Part shown: in pieces, positions 1 to 8,312 of the stretch | Numbering within the stretch: the first letter of the stretch is position 1 | How the letters are laid out: the number at the start of each line of letters is the position of its first letter | Source of the DNA: Tritrichomonas musculus | Taxonomy: Eukaryota > Parabasalia > Tritrichomonadida > Tritrichomonadidae | Assembly (NCBI GenBank): GCA_039105265.1 | Contig: JAPFFF010000002.1 | Coordinates: forward strand, 1,240,001-1,304,000 | Direction of reading: 5' to 3' | DNA: 64,000 bases | The notes under the pieces: model-generated | What the model was told of the DNA's origin: nothing | The model's input: only the letters and a program-made list of their open reading frames with translations | Databases searched by the model: none | Translations under genes and position numbers: made by a program

Positions 1-93
1 GAGATGTGGATCTGCAGCGATACTTACTGGACATGGTCAATAGATGGTGGTGTTCGATACCATCCACGTGGAATTCCTGCTGGTTACGAGTAA
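1..93 (+). CDS. 3' end of a Trp-rich structural (fiber-like) protein of element D
   Basis: Frame 1 is open from the window edge to a TAA at 91-93. The 30 residues are rich in Trp, Tyr and Gly and end IPAGYE. The spacing of Trp and the ending resemble the Trp-rich repeat units (WRT..., FVWDVGHREW, VPAGW) of the large fiber-like proteins in elements B and C, so this is probably the tail of a comparable virion surface protein. A different frame is also open from base 6 through 650, but the promoter-like motif before 147 favours two separate genes. Only the terminus is in the window, so the assignment is tentative. Confidence 0.4.
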   Translation, partial: EMWICSDTYWTWSIDGGVRYHPRGIPAGYE

Positions 94-123
94 AGGGATC
101 ATTCACCGAGGTGCTGTTGCTGA

Positions 124-146
124 CTATTTTTACCGAAATCAAATCC
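124..146 (+). promoter_or_regulatory. Upstream motif CTATTTTTA-CGAAATCAAA, copy 1
   Basis: CTATTTTTACCGAAATCAAA lies directly before the ATG at 147. Nearly the same string (CTATTTTTAGTCGAAATCAA) precedes the ATG at 684. The shared motif next to two start codons supports both starts and suggests a promoter or initiator used by element D. Genes of B and C have a looser AT-rich version (TATTTT... AAATG). Confidence 0.45.
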
Positions 147-650
147 ATGACGACATACTCTCAGCGAGTCTTCCACAACGTACCCCTCCCCAATCGAATA
201 TCCTACAACATTGATCCGTATCGAGGTGATGCTCACGATGAATATGAAGACCTCAACGGTGACGGAGTCGTTGACGATTACGAGAGACAGATGCAGAACA
301 TCCAATCCACTGAACCAACCACCAAGACGTACTTCATCACCAGAGACTACGACAACATACTACCACCAGAGTTCGTCAACTCATCGAATGATCGCTACAT
401 AGCGTTTCAGTACTGCAGAGCCACTTGTAAGCACTATCTCGATGGTGAAACCGAAGTCCATTGCTCCTTCGTTCCCCGTGATGAGTACTGTGATTCCCTT
501 GTGTGGTACGCCAATCTAGTTCCCCCTGACGACAACCGCAAATACGAGATCATCTCACGAAAGAACTCCTTCAAGGTATGGTTCACAGACGCGGAGGGTC
601 ATGAGATCAAGCCCGACAACTTCACCCTCTTCCTGAAACTCGAGTACTGA
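147..650 (+). CDS. Small capsid-like protein of element D (167 aa)
   Basis: The start at 147 is chosen because the upstream motif ends just before it. The protein has an acidic stretch DGDGVVDDYE-like near residues 35-45 and a beta-rich C-terminal half ending in TLFLKLEY. That ending recalls the terminal LFITIKIKP of the candidate minor capsid proteins of C (31312-32049) and B (44986-45720), which end on a similar alternating hydrophobic strand, and an equivalent role is inferred. There is no recognisable enzyme motif. It lies 34 bp upstream of the fiber gene, as expected for co-located virion genes. Function is inferred from position and style only. Confidence 0.4.
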   Translation: MTTYSQRVFHNVPLPNRISYNIDPYRGDAHDEYEDLNGDGVVDDYERQMQNIQSTEPTTKTYFITRDYDNILPPEFVNSSNDRYIAFQYCRATCKHYLDGETEVHCSFVPRDEYCDSLVWYANLVPPDDNRKYEIISRKNSFKVWFTDAEGHEIKPDNFTLFLKLEY

Positions 651-663
651 GACCCCCCACATC

Positions 664-683
664 CTATTTTTAGTCGAAATCAA
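664..683 (+). promoter_or_regulatory. Upstream motif CTATTTTTA-CGAAATCAAA, copy 2
   Basis: Second copy of the motif seen at 124-146, ending one base before the ATG at 684. It has one extra base between the TATTTTTA and CGAAATCAA halves. Two near-identical copies at two start codons make a chance match unlikely. Confidence 0.45.
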
Positions 684-2882
684 ATGACCGGTATATTAAC
701 CAAGCAGAACGCTATCGATAAAGCCCTTGTAGGGGGTACTCGAGATGGTAGTGGAGGGAACCAATTACTGGATAACCTTCATGTATACCACAACGCGACC
801 TTCGATGGAGACACCAAATTCGAGGGGTTCCTCGGTAGCAGTGTTACGTTCAAGTCCACTCCTGTGTTTGAAGCCGATATGGAAGTGATGGTTGATGGAT
901 ACCCCATGTCAATGTCGGAGGTCAAAGCCGATATCGATAAAGCCTTTGAGTTGATAGCCGAATGCGACCAAAACACCACCATAGTTGACCTCAAGCACGA
1001 CAAAATCTGCAGCACCATGTTCGAGAATATCGATGCTCTATCAAACACCATCAACGAATACTTAGAGAATCATCCCAACCTTGATGCTCCTTCAGGGCTC
1101 AGTATGCTGATGGATACAACCACTCGCGACATTGACCTTGACGAACCCGAACCCGAGGTAACAGTCGATGATGTGAACACCGTCATGAACACATTGATCA
1201 GCAGCGTCAACGAATCACTCATCCACTTCGAAACCAATGACAAGACCCTCAATGAGAGATCTCTTGAGAATGAAAGCAACATCAAGATCATCGACAATGA
1301 GATCAAACTAATCAACATCGACCTCGACTCTGCTCAAGAATCCATCACGAACATCAACTCCGCTATGGATGACGCCGAAACGGACATCACTCAATTGAAG
1401 ACCGATTTATCAACAGCCGAAAGCGATATCACTCAGTTGAAGACCGATTTGGACAGCCTCGAAACCACCGTATCGACACTGAGTTCCACTGTAGCATTCC
1501 CTTCAGATATCACTACCGCAAGTGATGAACTCAATGAGACAATCAACGCAGCAGTATCCACCATCAACGATGAACTCGGTGACCGATACACCAAGAAAGA
1601 GGTCGATGACAAGCTCTCCTTAACGAACAACAACCTCAACGGTTACGTGACGACAACATCATTCACCACATCCATCAACAACATCAACGATGAACTCATT
1701 GACCGATACACCAAAAGCGAGATAGATGGCAAGGTATCCACCATCAACGATTCCCTCAACAACAGATACACCAAGAAAGAGGTCGATGACAAGTTCGTTA
1801 CATCAACGAAGCACACTAGCGATATCAATTCATTGACGACATCCATCAACAACAGATACACTAAGAAAGAGGTCGATGACAAGTTCGTTACATCAACGAA
1901 GCACACTAGCGATATCAATTCATTGACGACATCCATCAACAACAGATACACCAAGAAAGAGGTCGATGACAAGCTCTCCTTAACGAACAACGGCTACCTG
2001 ACGACAACATCATTCACCACATCCATCAACGATCTCAACAGCAAACTCAGTAACCGATACACCAAGAGTGAAAGCGATGACAAGTTCGTTCATCAAGATA
2101 GCCTCATTCCGAGTACAGACACAGCGACTACTACATTCACCGATGATGAGGTTCTGACAGCGTTGAACACCTTCAATCGCATCAATAACGCACAGTTCTG
2201 GTATCGATCGGGTAATAACGTGATAAGACCGAAGCCTGGTGATTTCGTTCGATGTATGTTTTATGCTGAGCAACTCAGGTTCACTAACGATTCGAATAGA
2301 TACGTCAACGATCTCGCGTTGAGTACCGAAACCGTCAACAACGACACATCACTGGCCACATCAGCTTTCGTTCACAAATGTGTTGATGACGTCATCGACG
2401 ACAAATCCATTACCAAGAACTCTATGGTGAACACCTTCTCCGAGTACATCAAAAACGATAGAGCAGCCGTGAACTACGCTGACGAAGCCAAGAAGTACAT
2501 ATCCAACCTAACCTTCATTAACGGAGATTTCGATATGAGCTTCAAAGAGGTTGACCTCTCGAGAGTGAAGTACATCGTGGCCTACTATCAATGCCCATCC
2601 GATCATTACTTCCACATGAGCTTCATCGTCGTGTACAACAACGTCAAGAAGGCCGGTAGATTGCTTGTCTTCACGGGATCAGGGGAGTTCAAATATGCAG
2701 TAGCTGATGTCACTTCAAACCAATCTGGAGATGGTATCGCCGCTTCGTTTTACATTGGGGTTGATGGTGGAAACTTCCCCACTCACGATGATCTCGTTAT
2801 CGATACTGGTGCGTACAGGGAATTCAAGTACGTTAGGTTCGTTGAGACTGATGAAGCGATGATGGGTTCGTTGATGGAGTAG
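684..2882 (+). CDS. Fiber-like protein of element D with YTKKEVDDK repeats (732 aa)
   Basis: A long, Thr/Asn/Asp-rich protein with heptad-like coiled coil at about residues 190-290 and then six or more units of the form RYTKKEVDDKL, a motif common in phage and virus tail or fiber shafts. The C-terminal 200 residues are globular and beta-rich, fitting a receptor-binding knob. The repeats and the coiled coil point to a trimeric virion spike. The gene follows the small capsid-like gene by 34 bp with its own copy of the upstream motif. Element A is inserted in its last codons, and the stop codon read now lies in the terminal repeat of A. The exact ligand and host role are unknown. Confidence 0.55.
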   Translation: MTGILTKQNAIDKALVGGTRDGSGGNQLLDNLHVYHNATFDGDTKFEGFLGSSVTFKSTPVFEADMEVMVDGYPMSMSEVKADIDKAFELIAECDQNTTIVDLKHDKICSTMFENIDALSNTINEYLENHPNLDAPSGLSMLMDTTTRDIDLDEPEPEVTVDDVNTVMNTLISSVNESLIHFETNDKTLNERSLENESNIKIIDNEIKLINIDLDSAQESITNINSAMDDAETDITQLKTDLSTAESDITQLKTDLDSLETTVSTLSSTVAFPSDITTASDELNETINAAVSTINDELGDRYTKKEVDDKLSLTNNNLNGYVTTTSFTTSINNINDELIDRYTKSEIDGKVSTINDSLNNRYTKKEVDDKFVTSTKHTSDINSLTTSINNRYTKKEVDDKFVTSTKHTSDINSLTTSINNRYTKKEVDDKLSLTNNGYLTTTSFTTSINDLNSKLSNRYTKSESDDKFVHQDSLIPSTDTATTTFTDDEVLTALNTFNRINNAQFWYRSGNNVIRPKPGDFVRCMFYAEQLRFTNDSNRYVNDLALSTETVNNDTSLATSAFVHKCVDDVIDDKSITKNSMVNTFSEYIKNDRAAVNYADEAKKYISNLTFINGDFDMSFKEVDLSRVKYIVAYYQCPSDHYFHMSFIVVYNNVKKAGRLLVFTGSGEFKYAVADVTSNQSGDGIAASFYIGVDGGNFPTHDDLVIDTGAYREFKYVRFVETDEAMMGSLME
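1761..1970 (+). repeat. 90-bp tandem repeat inside the fiber gene
   Basis: The string AACAGATACACCAAGAAAGA recurs at 1761, 1851 (one change) and 1941, a period of exactly 90 bp or 30 codons. The first two units are almost identical over their whole length, which indicates a recent in-frame duplication that lengthens the fiber shaft. Confidence 0.85.
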
Positions 2883-2887
2883 TATAC

Positions 2888-2922
2888 GTTAGGCTGGGAT
2901 TCATTCTTCATCCCATCCTAAC
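2888..2922. repeat. Terminal hairpin at the tip of element A
   Basis: GTTAGGCTGGGAT at 2888-2900 pairs with ATCCCATCCTAAC at 2910-2922 (12 of 13 positions) around a 9-base loop. It sits 10 bases inside the element end, the same place where B has a hairpin of different sequence. Confidence 0.7.
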
Positions 2923-3112
2923 CTGCTCGCCACCAAGCTCAGGTACACCTTCGCTTGGGCCTCGCTACCCGGCCAAATACCCTCTGAAAACCTATCGAGA
3001 GTACACACTCTCTACTTTCACTATTCTGCCAATGTCATTTCCAAGGTATGGAGTAGTTTTTGAATTCTACACCCGAAAAATATTGAGATATAGGTATTTT
3101 ATTATGATTAAA

Positions 3113-3706
3113 ATGTATCCAACACTTAATCCGACAGAAGAACCAACACCTATACCAATTGAATATGCTTACTTTTTAGAAGATGGGGAACGAGATAAAA
3201 CAAGACCTAATCGTTTTTATTTTAATTATCCTCAAGATTGGGTTACTTCAAATAGAGGGGAATCAATAATAGGCGTAAGAAATATATGGACAAATTGTAG
3301 AAGAAGAAAAATTGCTTACACGATAGGAATCAGAAAATATTATAAAAAAGATTATGATGACTTAAAGCTAAATAACCCAAATCAATCATATGATGACCTT
3401 TATTTATCTGTTCATAATGATAGGAAATCAGAATTATTTTATAATGTAACTTCTTGGATTCCTTCAGAAAAAGATTTAAGGGAAATATTAAGTGATTTGA
3501 GATATTTCTTGGGACCTGAATTTGAAAAATATAATGTTTCACCTATTGCATTAAATAAATTTCTTCATTCTTCAATTGATACACAAAAAAAGAAAATAGA
3601 AGATGAAATAGAAAAGAAAATGAATGAAACATTACAACTTGATAATGAAATAGCAAATAGTGTTGATTTAAATGAAATAGCACAAAAAACATTTCAAAGG
3701 TGTTAA
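3113..3706 (+). pseudogene. Remnant of candidate minor capsid gene, element A
   Basis: The ATG at 3113 opens MYPTLNPTEEPTPIPIEYAY, nearly the same as the start of the 441-aa protein of element B (59002-60327), and similarity continues through NRFYFNYPQDW and SNRGESIIGVR for about 150 residues. The C-terminal half of the family is not present, matching the remnant state of element A. As in B, the gene is the first one inside the terminal repeat. In the family I infer a virion role, because a counterpart in C lies between protease and integrase. The piece is not expected to make a working protein. Confidence 0.7.
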
Positions 3707-3715
3707 AAAATTTAT

Positions 3716-4240
3716 GACCCATAAGCCATCACCCCTCACGAGATCACCCCCCCCCCCACGTGCACACCCCTCACGAGATCACCCATCCACGTACATCCAC
3801 ACTCACCCACCCCGCTATTTACCGCTCATGAGGTATAAACAATATCTGGGGGTCGTCCATTTCACTCACTAACGAGACTCTTTACCGGGCATAACCACCA
3901 CGAAACGGTCACCGGATGGTCACAAACGAGGATCTCTCACGATCACCGTAACTACCCATTTAAGGGCCATTTTCGACGAATTTCATATCTGGGGGTCGTC
4001 CATTTCGAGCACCGTAACTAGACCCTCCGAGTGTGCGAGAAATACATGATGGGCATGTCACGCGAGGAATTTCCGATAGGCATAACTCGTCGGAGTGCTG
4101 AAAACAGCCCATTTAAGGCCCATTTGGAGCTCTTTTGGGGACTTTTCGAAAACGCGTTTCCATGCTCGTAACTACCCATTTAAGGGCCATTTTCGACCAT
4201 TTTCGTATCTGGTGGTCCTACGCGCCACCTATACACTACT
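3716..4240. repeat. GC-rich terminal region of element D with internal repeats
   Basis: No gene is supported here. The stretch holds dispersed repeats: a 30-base block beginning CGTAACTACCCATTTAAGGG at about 3948 and again at about 4167, ATCTGGGGGTCGTCCATTTC at about 3843 and 3987, and CCCCTCACGAGATCACCC at about 3731 and 3766. A run of Cs lies near 3750. The block ends at the AGTAGT-type terminus at 4240, so it is probably the terminal inverted repeat and subterminal region of element D. Confidence 0.55.
4211..4229. repeat. Small terminal hairpin at the tip of element D
   Basis: GGTGG 4211-4215 and CCACC 4225-4229 can pair around nine bases, 11 bases inside the element end at 4240. It is short and weak alone but occupies the same place as the hairpins in A, B and C. 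Confidence 0.4.
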
Positions 4241-4255
4241 TATAATGAAACAAGG

Positions 4256-4459
4256 ATGGAAATTGCTACTTTATATCCACAATTAAAAGAACAAGCAGAT
4301 TCGATTTGTTTTTACAGATTCTTAGATAATGTGTATGTTGATGGTCAACCAGTTATTCTAACAGACCTTGCGTTTAATCTTGCTTTGTTCAAAATAGAAT
4401 GTTGGGAAGTGGCGGATCATTTGGCAAAAGACACGAAATTTTTTGATTTTACTGAATAA
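4256..4459 (+). CDS. Small ORF of unknown function (67 aa) abutting element D
   Basis: ATG at 4256 begins only 16 bases outside the end of element D. The 67-residue product has ordinary amino acid composition, LDNVYVDGQPVILTDLAFNL near the middle and an acidic C-terminus. The frame stays open back to the element boundary, so it may be the 3' remainder of a host gene that D interrupted. No family is recognised. Low AT bias relative to the flanking noncoding DNA supports real or formerly real coding. Confidence 0.35.
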   Translation: MEIATLYPQLKEQADSICFYRFLDNVYVDGQPVILTDLAFNLALFKIECWEVADHLAKDTKFFDFTE

Positions 4460-4602
4460 AAATATGATATTATTATTTTTTTTTCTTTTTTTAGTTTTGT
4501 AAATATATATTTATTAGTATTTTTAAAAACTAATAGGCTCTGAATATAAAAGCGTGATAATCGTATGGTGAAGATCATCTTTGTATCAGCTCGCCATCGT
4601 TC

Positions 4603-4612
4603 TCATTGCGAA
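4603..4612 (+). promoter_or_regulatory. Inr-like TCATTGCGA before the start at 4612
   Basis: TCATT lies 9 bases upstream of ATG 4612. Trichomonas initiator elements follow TCA-pyrimidine-T/A and sit close to start codons, so this fits that class. A five-base match is weak on its own. Confidence 0.35.
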
Positions 4613-4950
4613 TGGACTTGTTAGATCAGCATGATTTTTCAAATGATCAAAAATGGATTCTTCACCTTCGTTGTATTGAAAAAATGAGCTATCAACAAAT
4701 CAGAACTTCTTGGGAAATTGCCTTTCAGAATGATCCAATAAATCAAACAATTTCACCAGCAGCAATAAAAACATGTTTCAAGCGTTCAGCTCTGGCATTA
4801 ATATGGGAAAAGGGAACAATTCACGGTAACCATTCATACTTATCTAATCCTGATATATATAGATTAAAAGAATTCATCTCAGAAAGTTGTATGAATTAAC
4901 ATCCAACTGATGCTACTGCAGTTTTAGCAGAAGCCCGCCTGATCAGAATA
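4612..4950 (+). pseudogene. Broken helix-turn-helix gene, possibly transposase-derived
   Basis: The ATG at 4612 (not the TTG six bases earlier) opens a 95-codon frame: MDLLDQHDFSNDQKWILHLR, then a helix-turn-helix-like stretch MSYQQIRTSWEIAF and a second helical part with KTCFKRSALALIWEKG. This looks like the N-terminal DNA-binding part of a larger protein. After the TAA at 4897-4899 the same frame goes on with coding-like residues (HPTDATAVLAEARLIR) to a second stop, so the gene appears inactivated by a nonsense change. A MITE begins about 35 bases downstream. The family was not identified with certainty; a transposase or a multicopy trichomonad gene is likely. Confidence 0.5.
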
Positions 4951-4987
4951 TAAAAAATTTCGGACACAAAAGCCTAGCCACCAACTA

Positions 4988-6710
4988 ACGTGCTTTCAAT
5001 AGACCCGGAGCATTTCAGTAGACCCGGAGCAAGGTCAATTTAGCATAAATTGGCCATGATTTGATCGTTTTTTTATAAAAAAGAAAACCAAATATGATCA
5101 GAAATATTTCGATCAGAATTTTTTTTATTTTTCACTATTTTACAAATATCTCCAAATCAAAAAAGTAAAACAAATAATATTTAAGGTACAAATGTAATAC
5201 GTTATTAATTTGACCTGTGAACGTTTATTATTTGAGAAGATCGCCCTCACAGAAAAAGTTAATATTTGAGGGGTCTGTTTCTGACACTTATTTTATTCAA
5301 TTTTGTGATATGTTATATGAAATGAGTAAATAAAATTTACATTTTTTTAAATCAATTCTAGCCATTAAAGGTGTTCGAATTGCCAATCTCAAGATATTAT
5401 CAACTATTTTGTCATTATGATATGAATTCTTTATATGAAGATAGTATAAAATTTCAAATCTGAAATTTTATTAATATTTTTTCTATTAATACAAAAAAGC
5501 ATAATTATATAGCATAGTTAAAAATTCTATAACTTAATTACAACAATATCTTTTGAAATTAAAGTTATTTTATCAATATATATGTATATACAAATTATAA
5601 AAATAATTATTCAAATCTTTTTTTCACAATTTCTAAAAAAACTAAATATATGTATATATTATTTAATAATTAAAATATTGGTATTTATTAATATTGTCAA
5701 TAATTTAAGATAATAATATAATCTATATACATTGTTAATAAATTTTTAAATATTTATTTTATGATATATTTATGTTTTATTATTCTTTATTTTTGAAAAC
5801 CAAATTTTTACTTTTGATAAATATCTTTTTATTTTTGAGTTTATTCAAAAACATAAATTTTGATTTTTATACTTTACTATAAAAAATATATGAAATATTT
5901 AATAAAATCTTAAAATATATAAAATTTAAATATTGAATGCGTTATTGAATTCAATAGAATTGATTCTGTTGAATAGTAAAAGTTATGTTATTTATTCATA
6001 TCGCCAAAATACAAATGATACGGAAGCTTTGAATGAATATAGATAGGTAGTAGATATAATATTAATATGTATTTATCAAAAAATTGGTTAAAAATCTGGT
6101 AACTAATGAATTATTATATTTATATAAATAAAATAGCTTAAATAAAAGAAAAAAAGCTGGTAAATACCTTGCAGAACTTTATTTATTTAATAGCAGGTGA
6201 TTGATAAATAATTATAAAAAGATTTATAAAGAATTATTATAAGAACGGTAATTAATCAATAAAATACAAGTAATTTGTTGCTAAAACATAAGTAGTCAAA
6301 CAATAAAACATTGGAAGTTATTATATACAATTCTAGTAATTACTTTGAAATGAATCTGTAAATTCAGTGGTGGAGACTGAAAATAAATCAATTAATCATC
6401 AACAATTAAATCAATTATGATCTATAATTAATAAATAGTATGGTTATATATTTTAAAAGAAGTAATATAGCGATAAATAGCTTGAGAATTAAAAATAAAA
6501 ATTTTTATTCAAAAAGTTGGTGTCAAAAAAAATAGCGGTTGCGTAACGTATTACATTTGTACCTTAACAAAAATTATAATGTAAAATAATAATTTTTATA
6601 TAATTTATCATCAAATATTAAATAAAATAATTAAATTGTATGAAAAATAATAAAAATAAAATTTAGTGCTCTGGCTCTACTGAAATGCTCCGGGTCTATT
6701 GAAAGCACGT
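4988..6710. mobile_element. MITE with 45-bp terminal inverted repeats and TA flanks, split by a second element
   Basis: The left end 4986-5030 (TA then ACGTGCTTTCAATAGACCCG...) and right end 6668-6712 are inverted copies matching at 43 of 45 positions, each bounded by TA as in Tc1/mariner-type insertions. The left arm holds AGACCCGGAGC twice. The interior is dominated by a second TA-bounded element (5184-6564). Without it the outer unit is about 340 bp, a normal MITE size. There is no coding capacity; it would depend on a transposase in trans. Confidence 0.8.
5184..6564. mobile_element. Nested AT-rich non-autonomous element with 19-21-bp inverted repeats
   Basis: TAAGGTACAAATGTAATACG (5182 on, 23 bases in all) recurs inverted and without change at 6544-6566, and each outer edge is TA. 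The span of about 1.38 kb is extremely AT-rich and has no ORF of interest on either strand. It sits inside the MITE 4988-6710, whose two halves continue outside. This indicates insertion of one TA-targeting element into another. It may be a derivative of a longer autonomous transposon whose gene has decayed. Confidence 0.7.
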
Positions 6711-6712
6711 TA

Positions 6713-7230
6713 TATTTTAAAAAATAATTATTATTTATTTGATGTTTTATCCTAACCAAAAAAATATATTTTTACAATATTACTATATAATACTTTCAAA
6801 ATATACATTTAAAACAAAAAAAAAGAATATGAAAAAAGAAAGTATAAAGATTATGATGATAAATTTATTTTATAAAATTTAATTGAAATTTGATAAGAAA
6901 ATAGTTATTTTTATCAAAAAGTTTTACTTTTTCATTATATTTCATATTTTTTGATTTATCTTTTTTCCCCTACTATATTTTTCAACAAGTTCTATTTAAC
7001 TTTTTCTTATTATACCATATTAAATCTATTTTGCCTATTTATAAATCGAAAACCTATTTTGACTCCCCTTGATAAAAAGAAAAAAAAAAATTGATTACAT
7101 ATTGAAAATAATTTGGATATATTTCATAGCTAATAATAAATCGCATTTATTTTCAATTATATATGAATAATATTCGATATTAAATACTTATATTTTATAA
7201 AAAAAAATAAAAACAAAATGATTAAAAAAA
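6713..7230. other. AT-rich intergenic region, no gene seen
   Basis: About 520 bases of A/T-dominated sequence between the MITE and the 3' end of the SMP gene. I see short homopolymer runs and no ORF, inverted repeat or RNA gene that I can support. It presumably includes the polyadenylation region of the minus-strand gene. Confidence 0.5.
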
Positions 7231-8085
7231 TCAATTTTCATCATTAATATCATTTCTTTTGCTTCTTCTTGTGTAATTGTTATTGGAGTTATCGTTGTTA
7301 GTGTTGTCGTTGTCAGAATTAAAATCATTAACGTTGTCATCACTCCAGCTTAGATCATCACTAGAGTTGATAGAATTGTTGAAAATAGGAAAAGTTTTCC
7401 CTCTTAGCTTTTTCAATATAAAATTACTCATCCAAGATGAGATAGATTCAATATATCTTTGTTGATTATTTTGAGGGCCATCAAAAATTGGTTTAAAATT
7501 CAATTCAACAATTAGATCATTTCCAATATTGAGCAAAGCATATTCATTATTAGAATCAAATGAAATTGATAATTTTGCAACAAGTAGCCTTAAAAGAAAT
7601 TCGAGATGAATATTGATTGTAAAAAGAATTGGTAGATCAGAAGGGCCACCTGATGATGAACAAAAGAGAGAAAGTGATGGTTGTCCTTGATATTGAATAC
7701 AAAATGATAACGTCGAATATCCTTCGTTTGGTATGATAACAAAATCTGTAAAGAGTGGGCTCTTCTTTGGCATTTTAAAAGGCGATATTTTGACTTCAGT
7801 TAGCATTGGGGGACGATTTGGATCTGATAAAATTTCTTTTGTAAGTATTTTGCAAACATTTTCGAGAACTGCTGCATCAATGGTTGAGGAATTGATTCGT
7901 GCAAATATAATATTAAGCCACGAAGCAGTCTCGCGTTTTTTCTCAAGGGGTGGAGATTGAAGAGCAATATTTGCAAAATGATTTTTTGGACGTTTTGTTT
8001 CACAAAAAATGCTGAGAATAAGAAGAAATATTAAAGCGCTTAAAAAACCAAGAGTTACTCCTCCAATCAAAACCAAAGCACTCAT
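7231..8085 (-). CDS. SMP-domain (synaptotagmin-like mitochondrial-lipid-binding) membrane protein, 284 aa
   Basis: Residues 3-28 form one strong hydrophobic segment (ALVLIGGVTLGFLSALIF...) that would anchor the protein, probably in the ER. Residues about 54-235 read as an SMP fold: the opening ETASWLNIIFARI is the signature start of SMP domains (as in Mmm1, Nvj2/TEX2 and extended synaptotagmins), and alternating hydrophobic strands follow. These domains form tubes that move lipids at membrane contact sites. The C-terminal 45 residues are a low-complexity Asn/Asp/Ser tail ending in basic residues. Anchor plus a single SMP domain fits a tether or lipid-transfer protein, possibly at ER-hydrogenosome contacts; that location is inference. 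It lies downstream of the CARMIL-like gene on the same strand, with 227 bp between them. Confidence 0.65.
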   Translation of the reverse strand: MSALVLIGGVTLGFLSALIFLLILSIFCETKRPKNHFANIALQSPPLEKKRETASWLNIIFARINSSTIDAAVLENVCKILTKEILSDPNRPPMLTEVKISPFKMPKKSPLFTDFVIIPNEGYSTLSFCIQYQGQPSLSLFCSSSGGPSDLPILFTINIHLEFLLRLLVAKLSISFDSNNEYALLNIGNDLIVELNFKPIFDGPQNNQQRYIESISSWMSNFILKKLRGKTFPIFNNSINSSDDLSWSDDNVNDFNSDNDNTNNDNSNNNYTRRSKRNDINDEN

Positions 8086-8312
8086 TATTTTAGAAAATTA
8101 TTATAAATTAATCGTCAAGGCGAAAATTGATGATGTAAAGAAAGGTTGATAAAAGCATCCAATATACAGCAATTCACTTATGTTAAATGCATGTTTTAGC
8201 CAATAATAAAAATTTATGAAAGATTAATTATCAAATATTTCAATATTGTCGCATATTATTAAAAAAAAAAAAAAAAAAAAAATCAAATAAAAATAATCTC
8301 TAAAATTATTAA

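Larger units (their letters stand above)
2878..3715. mobile_element. Polinton remnant, element A (one end only)
   Basis: Starts with AGTAGTATACG at 2878 inside the fiber gene of D. From about 2923 it matches the terminal repeat of element B (GCTCGCCACCAAGCTCAGG and on through CCTATCG), followed by the first part of a gene equivalent to the one at the right end of B. At about 3716 the composition jumps back to GC-rich element D sequence, so only about 0.84 kb of A remains. No second terminal repeat is seen. It is a fossil fragment, related to B and younger than its host element D. Confidence 0.75.
1..4240. mobile_element. Polinton element D, GC-rich, right-hand part only (interrupted by element A)
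   Basis: The stretch 1-2877 plus about 3716-4240 is clearly richer in G+C than everything else in the window and carries fiber-like and capsid-like genes. Its right end, read on the minus strand from 4240, starts AGTAGTGTATAGG, which matches the AGTAGTATA starts of the other Polinton ends here, and a small stem (GGTGG 4211-4215 with CCACC 4225-4229) follows at once. The left end, polB, integrase and ATPase are outside the window, so membership of the Polinton family rests on terminus, gene style and context. It is interrupted by element A at 2878. The composition suggests a lineage different from B and C. Confidence 0.6.

Noticed and set aside
6-146. N-terminal extension of the small capsid-like gene of D
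   Set aside because: The extension starts with GTG, overlaps a better coding frame (1-93) and ignores the motif just before ATG 147.
1643-1990. Leu/Ser/Val-rich minus-strand ORF
   Set aside because: Antisense reading of the 90-bp repeat in the fiber gene.
1-2882. Bacterial or phage contamination (GC-rich, phage-like YTKKEVDDK fiber)
   Set aside because: The stretch ends in an AGTAGT-type Polinton terminus with a tip hairpin and is interrupted by a Polinton related to B, so it belongs to the same genome and family.
8261-8282. Poly-A run as the tail of a retroposed copy
   Set aside because: It lies at the 3' side of a normal minus-strand gene on the plus strand and no retroposon body or target duplication is seen.
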